NCBI GenBank assembly: GCA_018697195.1
Contig: CM031864.1
Span: 29,087,962 to 29,151,961 of the forward strand
From: Certhia americana
Taxonomy: Eukaryota > Chordata > Aves > Passeriformes > Certhiidae
Length of the DNA: 64,000 nucleotides
Direction: 5' to 3'
In this document: positions 39,301 through 51,300 of the stretch, piece by piece
How positions within the stretch are numbered: the first letter of the stretch is position 1
Layout of the letters: each line of letters begins with the position of its first letter
Made by a program: the position numbers and the translations under genes
Notes under the pieces: generated by a model
Seen by the model: the letters and a program-made list of their open reading frames with translations, nothing else
Told to the model about the DNA's origin: nothing
Databases searched by the model: none

Positions 39301-42300
39301 ACAGACTTTTTTACAACAATCTGATCTGTGTGTAAATACCTACACAGCTATCTGTAGACTGTGAACACTACAGCTCTGCCCACAAGCCTTCAGACTGCAG
39401 CTCTGCTTCACATCCACCTCTTAAAAATTCTGAAAGCATTTATTGAAGGCTTCTCAGATCTCACCAGGAAGAGCTCAAAGATTCATGAGCAAAGGTGTAT
39501 CTATGTCCAAACTGGGAAGGAGAACAGAGCCAAATAGTGCCATGATGGTAAAGAACAATCAATCATAATCTGACAGAAATGTGTTGGACAATTACTTCTG
39601 AATATGATCACATTTACACAGCCCAGCCTTTAATTACAACAAGCTGACAGAACTGGGAATGTTGACTCAGGAGCACTGGCAGACCCAGGCTGGCTGGCTA
39701 GAAGAGCTAAGTGGTTGCTGAACCAGTTTAAGTCAAAACCTGGTTTATTCAGATACCCTAAAATTTGTGCTAGCTAAGCTCAGACATAGGAGCAGCAAAC
39801 CTCAGTGGCTCAAAGTTCTGTTATTTTTCCCAGGTTACATTTTTCGGATGTTCTTATAAGAGAATCCCAGAATAGTTTGGGTTCTAAAGGACATTACAGA
39901 TCATCTAGTTCCAAACCCTTGCTATGGGCAGCAACATCTTCCACTAGATCAGGCTCCTCCAAGCTCTGTACAGCCTGGCCTTGAACACTTCCAGGGATGG
40001 GGCAGCCACAGCTTTTCTGGGCAACCTGTGCCAGTGCCTCACCGCCCTCACAGGGAAGAATTTTCTTTCTAATATCTAATCTAAACCTACTCTCTTTCAG
40101 TTTAAGTCATTCCCCCTTGTCCTGTCACTACACGATCTTGTAAACAGTCTCTCTCCATTTTTCTTGTAGGTACTGGAAGGCTGCAATTAGGTCACCCTAA
40201 AGCCTTCTCTTTTCCAAGCTGAAGAATCCCAATTTTCTCAGCCTCATGGGAGAGGTGTTCCATCCCTCTAATCAACTTTGTGGCCTCCTCTGGACTTGCT
40301 CCAACAGGCCCATGTCCTTCCTGTGCTGGGGCCCCAGAGCTGGATACAGCACTGCAGGTGGGGTGTCACCAGAATGGAGCAGCTTTTCTGTGATAAATAC
40401 CCTGAAAGAACTTGCTGTGGAGTTTTGGAAGAATTCAGTTTCATGGAAACATTTGGTCAGGAGGCTGTGTAACACATCAATCCAATTTACCTCTGTGTTC
40501 CCTCTTACCTGGATATTCACATCAGCAGCGTTCTGTAACAGAACTGAAACCAGCTCCTTGTGTCCTCTGTCACATGCCCAGTGGAGTAGAGCCCGGCCCT
40601 GAAACAGCCAGGAGAAAATTAACAAAGCCAAGCAAAAAAACCCCCCAAAAAACAAAAACAAAACCATGGAAAATCAGTCTTGCTATCAAATAATAAGCAC
40701 CAATACCAAAATTAACACAGACTTAAAAAAAAAAAAAAAAAAGAAAAATTATACTAGTATGCCACTTACTATTAGTGGTGATTTGGACTTATACAACAAT
40801 GCTAGAAATGTCAAAAGCAACACATTAGTTCAATTTTTCATTAATTTAGCACCACACCCACAAGCCAGCAAAAAATTTAGAGAGGAAAAGCAGCAAAGTA
40901 TGAAACGCAGGATAGGTGCCAGCATATTATTTGTTTTCATATATAGGTTTAGGATTTTGGCACCTCTGACGTTTCTGGGAGCAATGACTTACACAGCAAG
41001 GGTAGGATCAAATGCTGCCTAAGTCACCTGCATGCCAAGTCCCCAAAAGCTCATTCCTCTGAGATTTGAAACACTCAACCCACAGGTCCTGCCTCTGCTA
41101 GGAAAGAAGACTAAAACTGTGTGTCTGGGCAGGCACCTCTGACTCTCTTGGGCACACCTGTCCTCTCTTGGGCAGGCTGCTGCATCCGGCACCTCCCAAA
41201 CCTCCAGTTTTCTTCCCATCCCCTTTCTACAGGTGTCTGCCACCATGGGATGGGATGTAATGGAAGTTCAGATCTTTCTGCACGCCTAAGGGCATGGAAA
41301 AGTAGCTTATGATTCCTCAGAAAGGTAACTCAAAGTAGTTTCAGATAGCAAAAAAGAAGAAAACCTTCTATATACACTTAGCAAATTAGCCTTAATGTTC
41401 TATCAGTCTAGGTTTAGGTTTAGGACAGCACACAGCACACTTGGAGGGGATTTCTGGAAAATCACCCAGCAGGTGACCAGGAATCACCTCCCTCCAGCTG
41501 TGACACCATCAGACTGACCTGTGTTTTTCAATATGCCATGGAAAACAGTCACAGACCCTCACAGAAGAAATAATTTAAATTAATCTACACCTAGTTATAA
41601 ATCTCTTGACAAAGCAGTGGGGAATAAGGTGAGCAACTCATTTATCTGCTAATGTGAACTGTGAGCCAAATTTCCTGGCCATGGTGCCAGAAAGCAGGAG
41701 GGGGCAGAAGACACCTGTGACCAAAGCTCACACTGCTTCTGCTGGATAGTCCTGCGCAGGGCAGCAGAGGTAGAGCATGATTTTAAGTCAGGAAATTCAC
41801 ACTTTTTGACCCAGTGACTAATTAATTTTTGTAACATGTGATTTTAATGTTACACTAATTAACCTTGCATTAGAATGAATTTTCTGACCGTGATTTTCTA
41901 TGGAAGCTATTTTTCTATGTTCTCAGGACATTCACAGGCCATTTAATGATTCCTATTCTTGCACTCAACACCCCTATCAAAGTCTACAAGGGAGAAAGAG
42001 CACAACTTAAAACATTTGGTAAATATGGAGAGATCTTTAATTCACATTTAGCATCCTTAACTCATCTCTGGACCGGTAATTACTTAAGACTTAGGATTTC
42101 AGTTGGACAAACACCAACTTTTTTCAAGCCACAGTTGTTTATCTCAAAAGGAAGAGGCACATCTGCAACATGCACAATAGCAATAAATACTTCAACAGAT
42201 GATTTCAGTACCTTGATATATGTGTAGAGGAATAATATTGCAATTATTCAAATGTATTTATTGCACAATTACATGTACATGTAATTGTACAATAAAGGCA

Positions 42301-45300
42301 CTTCTATACTTTATATCAAAATTCATGCTACAGATTAGGGGCTAAAATATGTTGGTTTGCATTTGTCTCTGGACAAGGTGAATCTTGTTTTATTGGCGCT
42401 GAACTTGGCTGAAACCAATAAAGGAAAACCAACAGTTTAATTGTGACAGCTCAGGGGTACCAGAGCACTGTGCAACTGGTCCTGCCCACGACACTGTCAG
42501 GCTGGTTCAGCTACACATGGTGCCTTTTGAACAAGACAAAACCCTGAAGCCTGTTCTTCTATGAGTCATTAAAAATCTCCTTGTGCTATTTGCAGGAGTA
42601 TGGATTTCAAGACTTGGGCCAATTCCACTTTGGGTAATTACACTCTGCTTACCTATATATTTTCTCTGCAACTCTAAATGGATACAATATTTTCTAATTA
42701 GTGCCTTAAATGGCTCTGCATTGTAATTGTGCACTATTAAACAGCTGACACGTTCCACCCGAGAAATGTCTGCAGCATGCTATGCCCATGACATGGGGTG
42801 CAAGGGGCTTTGGATACCTTCTGTGCAGGAGTACACCAGGAGACGTGGAAGGAAAAATACCTCCAGAAGATTCTCAACCTACTTATTGCATAACAAAAAG
42901 CATTACGACAAATTTGGTATTTAAAATGGTTGGACTTGACAATCTTAGGGGTCTTTTTCAACCTTAATGGCTCTATGGAAACTAGATAATATTCATAACT
43001 ATTTGTACAGCATCAGGCAAGTCAACCGGCCAACAGCTCTAGCTAACATACTCTAGGCAGCTATACAGCTACAAAATCCACTTGTTTCCCATGTCTTTCT
43101 TAAAGTAAACCTTAGTGATAAGACAAGCTTAAACTGAATGTATAGTCCCAGTTTTTGTGTAGTGGGGATATCACCTCTGCATGCTGAAAAATGCTTTAGT
43201 CTGCACAGCTGCTGCTTCGTATCAGCATGTAGCATGTGTTTGTGTGTTTAAATAACGTAGCAGAAATCTTAAGGGCCACAGATTGAGCTTTCCCAAAACA
43301 ATTCCCACATGACTATTTCATTAAGCAGTGAGATACTCAAAGCAACATGAATAATTTCACATAGGAAAGCACTGCAGCAGTGAGGCCTTAGCTAGATCCA
43401 GTCAAACATCAAGATACTCCCTCCCTGCAATTCAAACACAACAGTTGTTGCAGAAGTTACTTGAGAGGATGCATTTCCCCCCCGCCTTTGAAGTATTTAA
43501 TAAAAAAAAAAAGCATAAAAATAGCCTCAGTGCACTAACCCTGCCTCTTAAATCTTCTGTGCTTTGCTTGGCTAACCGCTGCCAGCTTGGCCAGCTCCTG
43601 CAGCAGTTTCTCAAGCCAACAGCGCATCAATTTTGCTCAGCTCCAAGTCACAGGGTGTTCACAAACAAAGCACAGGACAGGGATTTGTCTCCCATACACC
43701 GAGTCGGCAGACAAATGGATGGGAATGATTTTCACATCAATTAGCCCGAGCAGAGAAAGGGGAGAACAAAGCCAAACCGAATGGATGTGATATAGTATAA
43801 AGCTACACTTCCAGGCACGATGTTTGCAGCTGGAATGGCTGGATAGCAATGAGCCACTCTAACTTGTGGAAAGTGTTCTATGAGCAGTAATTAAAAAAAG
43901 ACAGATATCAACATAATGGCTGCATCTCCCTGTGACAGCAGAAACAGTGAATGGAAGGGTTGTTGTTGCAATTACACAGGTAAACTTGACTTGGAAGTCA
44001 ATCACTTTTTTAGTCATTTCTCCTATTAGAAGCTTTTCTAATGGGAGAAAATCTATAAATCCAGGACTATGTCACCCTTCTTCAAATCCATTTTCCCCCC
44101 TGTCCTTTCCTTGGCAAACTGGCACCAGTTTGCTGTCTCAAATGCACAAGGATTGGGATCTAAGAGCATCCTGTCAGATGCCTTTCTAAAGTTTTGGTAA
44201 GGGCTTAAACACTGCACATAGGTAACATGTTTGTTTACTGGGATTTATCCAACAGTTAAAAAAAATATCTAGCTACAACCTCCACAGCCCTTGGCACAAA
44301 TTACTGAAGCAACTCATCTCTGCCTTTGAGCAGCTGGTTTGTTAGAAGTTGAAGAAATACTATTTTCAAAAAGGCAGTGAGCCACACTCCCAGGATGTGC
44401 CTGGGGTGACTTCACAACCACAGTCCATTTCTTATTCCATTAGTCCTGCTGACATACACAAGGAAAACAGGTTGCTTTAGTCTGTGCTACTTCTTATAAG
44501 TGAATGCAAGTGGTTCTGTTGAACTCAGGGCAATTTAGATACAATAAATGGAAGCTTGTACATGATTACTGTCATTAGGTTCTTTGTTTAATTCTAAATT
44601 GAAGTTTATCATATCCAAACTGTTAGCAGGTATGCTGGCTTGAATGCTGCACATGAATCACATGAAGAGCTTTACTTCTTCTGGGGAGGTGGCCACTTAC
44701 ACTTTGGAAGTTTCCCAGTGAATCTAAATAAATCCCAGAAACTTCTGCTGCCCTTTCTAAAATCCTTTTGCTTTGACTAAGTTGGCTCATCCCCACTTTA
44801 CATTTTTATTTTGATTTCTCCTTTCTCTGACTTCTTCCAGGTTTGCACAAAATATGGAGATGAAATTAGATGCAGTGATAACATACCACATGAAAATAAA
44901 ATCTAAACACCCTACAACCCCCGCTAAATATTTATTGTCCAACGAAAGGCTGAGCATCTTTGCAGCTTAGCACGAGCCTATTTGGTGCTTGAGCAGGTTT
45001 TGTTTTGTATGAAGTTAACTCTTTGTATGACTCTGCTGACATTTTAAATTTATAGGCATTTAAATCAAAGGATTGACAGTGTGAATTATGTCCAGAGGCC
45101 AGGTGAGGCAGCTTTTGGATTTGGCAGGATGTGTTTACACAGTAACATTAATGACAAGATTATGTTTGCATCCACTTCACAGAAAGCTCAGTCTGAGTTA
45201 TCTCTAGTCTAAAATGGGTTCTAAAACTTCAATCAACCTGCATGATATTGGAAAATAAGTCACCTCCCAGACTGGGAAGAACACGTTTGGTTACTAAACA

Positions 45301-48300
45301 ACACTAGTAATGCTTTCAGTTCCATAACATATAATAAAACAACTATTTCTTTCAGAGTCTTCCTTTTGGTATGCTTTTTGGTTTTGTTTTGCTTTTTTGA
45401 GCATTTGTTGGGGCAAAACAAAATTGTTGAACCTGTGAGAGTTTCATCTATGGGACAATTTTGTCCCAGTGGGAATCTTCTCACAAGTCCTTCACAAGTA
45501 AGCAGATGTTTTTGGCTCCTGCCTGTGCTGAAGCAATCCCATACTCTGCAACAGCCATCTGCTAATGTCCATCAGTTAGAAACAGGACTGCTTTTACATC
45601 AGAGACTCATGGATAATTCCCAAAGAGGATGTAATCTGGTAGTTTTTTACATGGTTTAGATACTTCAGCTTCCACAAATTTTTTTTTTTTTAAACAGTAT
45701 TGCTTTGGCTGAAAACAAGCACATTTGTTACTTGAACAGAAAGGAAGATACAAGCTTCTGAATGCTGCTAACTACAAAAGAGCACCTTGCCAGTGGAAAC
45801 AAAGCAATGCTAACATGCACTTATTGCAAACACGTGATCCTAAAAATGAGCTTTTATTAATTAATAGACTCAAGCTCTATTTTCTGTGGGACTGCCCTGG
45901 ACATCTCCTTCTGTAACTTGTGATCTGATCTGCAGAAGGAGGACGGAGCTCAAGAACAGCACTGGTGCAGCAACTGTGGCACATGACAGTTTCAGTTCAT
46001 TGAATTTATGATGTGAAATTCCAGCCCTGATTGTGAACACCCTCCCTCCTCTCCCCTGAAAATTAATTCACATGAATTCCTGATTAATGATAAAAGGCCC
46101 TGCCATCAGCATTCAGAGCCCCAGCCGGGGCTGTCATGGCTCAGAGGGCAGAAATCTGCTTAGAGCTACAGGAGAACCCAACTGAATTTGTGGCGTCTCA
46201 GTCTATGAATGTCTAAGCACTTCATCTGTTCACCAAAACACAGAGTGCTGGAAAGAGCTGTGCTCAGGCTGGACAGTGGCAGAGCTAGGTGGCAGTGTGA
46301 AAGCAGGGAAACCAAGGTGACAAACCTGGTACAGCCACAACTCCTGAAGGATCAACAGGAAACTGCCCCCACCACGTATTTACTCTTATCAAAAAAAGGA
46401 TGAGGCCAATTCAAGTTTTAGACTGCTTTTTCTTGGGGCTTCTAGCAATGCCTGTATTACTTCCCTGTGGGGAAATGGTGTTTTGAGTTTGATGAGCAGA
46501 GAAAGACTGGACAATGTCACTGTTTTTGTGAAGCTGGAAAATCAGCGTCACTCATTTCCCCTCCATCTGAGAATGAAGAAAAGCTTGTGGCATGTCAGAA
46601 ATCCTCCTTCAACCTGAACAGACTTCATGCCTGTTTCCCTCACTTTCTACTTCTTTTTGACCACATTCAGTGTACAAACTGGGAATTCAGGTATTCAGAA
46701 GATCTTACTCTACAAGTGGCTGCTGGTATTGCTGAAAATAACATAGAAACTAGGTTTCTAATCTGACATGCTACAGCCCCACGGTTAGACATCCACACTA
46801 CCAGAAATCCTGTGCAAAGCTGTTTCCAAACAGATTACCTTGTCTCAATGGCCAAGTGCTTGTCCAACTGTTGCAGCACCTTGTTACAACAATCCTAACC
46901 ATGGAATTTTAAAAAGGAGTAGCAGTGAATTAATACACAAAACAGATAAAAGATTGATGGTCCTTATCTTTTCTCCATACCTCCTCATCTGTGACATTCA
47001 CATCCACTTTTTTTGATTGAATGGCTTTGGTTACATAGTCAATATTGTTTTCTCTGCAGTAATCAAAAATGTTCTTGTCCTCTTCCCTATTCAGGAAACA
47101 AAAGCAAAAGAAACACCATGTTACTGCACAACACAAAGGCCACATGCACATCCTATGCTCTAACTGTTACAGACATTTCAGTGTTGGCATTGGATTGAAA
47201 CAGGCATCTAGTATTGCACATGCAGAATAAAGTGCTTTACCCCCCCCCCCCCTCAAGGTAAGAAACAGAAGATCCTGCTTCCTAAAAACCAAGGTTGGGT
47301 TTAACAGTATTATGTCTGGACAAATGTCAGTTTATTCCTGTGGAATGACACAAGAAATGTGTGAAGTTACCCAAAAAAATCCATGTTCCAGTTCTGGTAT
47401 AATGCACTGCAATCCTACAGAAGAGAAAAGGGTAAAGCTGCTCTTCTTGTAAGAGCCACTCTGGGTCACACCAAAACTCTACCCAATACCATCCACCCCA
47501 GACAGAGGTCACTAATTTGGCTTGGAGAAAACAGCAGGACAAACAGGACACCTGCAAAACTATCTTTCCCTGGCTAAACACGTGTTGGATCCTGGATATA
47601 ACACCTGCAAGTGCTCACTTAGAACTGCTTGCAGGCAGAAAGATCAAATGATGGTGTAAGAGGTGCTTGGGTCACATCTATAGTTCCTCTTACAGCTAAA
47701 AGCAATACTCTGGATTCAGACACATAAAACTTCCATCCTTACCTGCCAAACAAACAGAACCTCTAATGAAGTTAAGACCCTTCACAGATTCTTATAAGAA
47801 TAATACCTTTAGGCCTAAGTACAGTGATACCACTGTACTGCTAGCAGGGAATAAAGAAAAGAGGCCATTGGTTTTCCAGAAGTAAGCCAAAAGCCCACAT
47901 AATCCTCTCTCTTTCTAGTTTCCAGATGAGAAACCATGGTTCAAATGAGCCCATCAGCATTGCTACAGGACTTGGCAGCTTCACAAGAGTTAAATACAGA
48001 GTTATTGCCTCACATGACATCCCCAGGTTTCAAGCACCTTAACTAAAGACCTTCCGTATGTTTAGCAGAACTCTGAGAACTCTGACAGCCTCAGTTACTC
48101 AGAGAAGTAAGGGGAGCTGGTCAGACCTAGTAAGGAGGTCAGTCTGCTATGGGCAGGAGAAATGCAACAGGGCAATTTGAGAACCCATCCCCTGGTGCTA
48201 AAAGACAACAGCACTTCCATTCATCTGCATTGCTCTTGAACTTGCAGGCTGAAGAATGCCAGGAAGGAAAAGTAAAATCTGGATAACATCTGAATTTCTA

Positions 48301-51300
48301 AGCAATGGGTTACTAACAAAAAGTGACACTCTTAGACCTGTAGTCCCCCAAAAATGAAATGCCAGCAAGGCCATGTCCACTGCTCCCACAAGGGCAGGCA
48401 GAGCACCATGACCCAACTTTGACTTTGTCATTCATTGTTATCCACCTGGCTTACTGAGTTACACTCTGATTCTTCAGACCTCACGCATCTGTGTCCAGCC
48501 ACGGTGCCAGAAAAAGGTGGGAAAAAGCACTGATACTTGCTCCACTGGCAGATCACTGCTTTCTCCAAAGAAGTCACTTCCTCTGCCCTCCCTCTCACCT
48601 TGCTCTCTCAGTAGCACTGTTCACCAGCACATGACCCCTACTCTTTATACTCAGGCAGTCTCTGCAGAGACACCTGAGCTGCACCTTTCTAGTGAAGAAC
48701 TGGGAGCCACACAGGACTTCATACTCTGTGTTTAGGCCTAAGGACATCACAGGAGGCTCACAGTTTCTTGACCAGTTTGTCATGAACGCATTTGTTGGAG
48801 GTCTTGCCTGCTCATTACACACAAGCTCCTGGGAAACAGATCACTGCATGCTTTAAATGCAATTACCTTGAATTCTGGGAAAAAAAGAATCTCACAGTGG
48901 GATTAGAAAAGGCAAAAGCTTATACTGCTCGAGATGGAGCTTGACAGACTCATGATGGAGGTCAAAAGACATGCCTGCCCCTGCTAACAAGGGCTGATGT
49001 GATATGTTGGGAAGTCCCTCCAGTCCTACCTTGTTAGTCCAACCTCTCCAACACAACCCTGGCTGCCGACTACAGCCTTTCGGGAGAAGCTGCTTTTCAG
49101 ACAACGTTGTACAGGAACTTGGTTCCCCACTGCACGGCCACACCCCCCTCATTTATTACAGATCGTTCTTTCTTCTGTAACACCAAAGCAAACCCCAGCC
49201 TCTTCTCACTAAAGAGGCCCACAACCATCCCCAGTTACTCCTGGGTGATTTTCCGTGTCACAACCATGAGCTCAGGCTGTGCCCTTCCCTCCCTGGCAAT
49301 GATGCCACCTGGTCATGCTACAGAGCCCTGACAGACCTCATAGGGCAGAACCAGAGGTACCAGCAGGGACATGGCAGCCATGAAGCACCTGACTGTGCTC
49401 CACAGGGAGCATCTGCAGAGTCTGTGCCAGCAGAGAGGGCACAGCAACCCTGACCTACCACAACCAGTCCATTTTCCCACCACAGCCTCCAGACAGGACT
49501 TTTAAAGTCTTTTCCTGAGGATATTATTGTCTGTAAGGGAAAAATGACCTGACACAGCTATTTGGATATGATTTAGTTTTCTGGAATAACCAACTCTGCA
49601 AATGTTCTATATATCCCCATTCCAAAAAACCACTTTTCTTTCAGAAGTCTCCACAGTGGAATTAATCCAGAATACCAATTTCCCCCACTCGAAGATAAGG
49701 TTTCGGGAAATTTCGTTCTTCTACTCTGCATTTATTTCTCAATCTTTAAACCATTCCTTTGCTCCTGATGCCCTCCTTAAAAAAATTAAGCATATATTAT
49801 ATCCAACTTTTCTATAAATATTAACAAAGAGAAATAAGCCCTTTCCAGTCACAATGAGAACATTTTACCTACAAAAAAAGTAGTCATATGAAGCTGCACT
49901 CCAGACACTTAAAACAATCTGATCCAGATAAAACCAGGAAGGGAAACTGAGGAAAGAGCTCAGAGGAGTTAAACCCAGATTTTTGGAGGGACCAATACTA
50001 GGGAAGACATTCTTCTTGAATGGTGTGAGTGGAATAACAATAAGTTGCTGTTATTTGCTAACTCTGCATTGAAAACCACACAAGTACAAATAAGAAACAG
50101 AGATTGAAAATTTGGCAATTTGTTTTTTCCCCCTTCCTTTATTTCACATGTGTGTATGTGTACATAATAATACTTCTGCCATAGCAGGTACAGGAAAAGA
50201 AAAAGGATATAATGATTTTATCAGGCTGTTTCTGGCAGGAATTTGCTCCTCATAAAACTGGTAAGAGTCAGCAGCAAGGCCCAGAAAGTAGTAAAAACAG
50301 GCAAAAGCCAGACAGAAACATGTGAAAAATACAGAAGTGACAGTGCAAAGACATGCTCAGATAATGTTACAGGGGAGAGAACCCACAGTATTTCCATCAA
50401 TATTTTCAGAAAAAATTCCATTTACATACAGAACACAGTATTCAGGAGATCTTCAGATTGGAAACACCATGAAACTCAACCTAATAGAGATGTACACATT
50501 AATGCAAAACCTAAAGCTAAAAGAAACACTTGGATGCAATTTTCTTTCCATGTCAGATTGTTGAGATAAAAAGGAGTCTTCAAGTCAGCAAGCACCTGAC
50601 TGTCAGTAAAGGCAGGTAGAGTTTTTATATCTATTTCCTTAGGATGGTCAGAGGATTTCTCTTCTCCCTTGCTGATGGTCCCCAAAGCCCCTTCCTTGTG
50701 CTCTTCTCCATCCCCAGTAAGAAATGGTAGTTCTGAGTTAAAGATGACTTGAAGTGCACCTGTTGCCTGCAATTAACACATGGGCATCTTTTTCCATCCT
50801 TGAATAAAAGGATTTGGAAGAACTTGAACCAAGTCATTTCTGCCCAGGCTTAAAAAGCTTTGCAAGCCTTCTCCATAGGCTGTCAAAAACACACGTGTTG
50901 AGTGAACAGATCATGGAAAAGATCTGCTCCCAGTTGAACATTTCATTCTCATCTGGAGTGCTATAAAACTCCTTACTATCTAAACAGCACCAACGCTGCC
51001 ACTGAAAAGGGCAAAGAAGACATTTGAAATTCACATTATTTTACCCTTGTGCAGAGAATACCCTCCAGGTTTGCCCAGTCTCCTTCCTCCCCCTCCACAG
51101 GTTACCTCCAGTGCAAAGCTCAGGGCAGAGGGCTGAGACCAGGTTCTACTTTGGGCATCCTCTCCCCTTTTCCTGGGGCTGGTCCAAGGCACATCCCAGT
51201 GGATTTGCTGTGGAGTGGCCCCGGGTGCCACTAACAGGTGGCTTGGCACGGTGCTGCCAAGCGAGCGGCACCGCAGCGGAGCGGAACGGGACGTGTGTGG

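Larger units (their letters stand above)
5562..40508 (-). other. ACBD6: ACBD6 large intron between the two ankyrin exons (34.9 kb)
   Basis: A GT-AG intron from donor GTAAGA (40508) to acceptor CTTTCAG (5562). It is about 35 kb and contains most of the window's repeats: CR1 copies (12961-13160 and 39861-40385), an ancient LINE (32240-33115), MIR-like SINE remnants (about 19000, 21430, 28570), long A and C homopolymers, AT-rich simple repeats and several palindromes. CpG-rich and TAAT-rich islands (for example 17990-18340 and 23190-23230) are candidate regulatory DNA. Apart from these entries I see no gene, RNA gene or further exon. Stretches such as 5800-12900, 13200-17950 and 33750-36280 are unique-looking intron sequence with nothing I can support. 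Confidence 0.85.
40599..46980 (-). other. ACBD6: ACBD6 intron upstream of first ankyrin exon (6.4 kb)
   Basis: A GT-AG intron from donor GTATGG (46980) to acceptor TTTCAG (40599). Contents recognised are an A18 run at 40725-40742, a 40-bp near-perfect palindrome at 42257-42296, a short CR1 tail at 42915-42978 and a T-run near 45679-45691. The rest is AT-rich intron without gene evidence. Confidence 0.85.
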
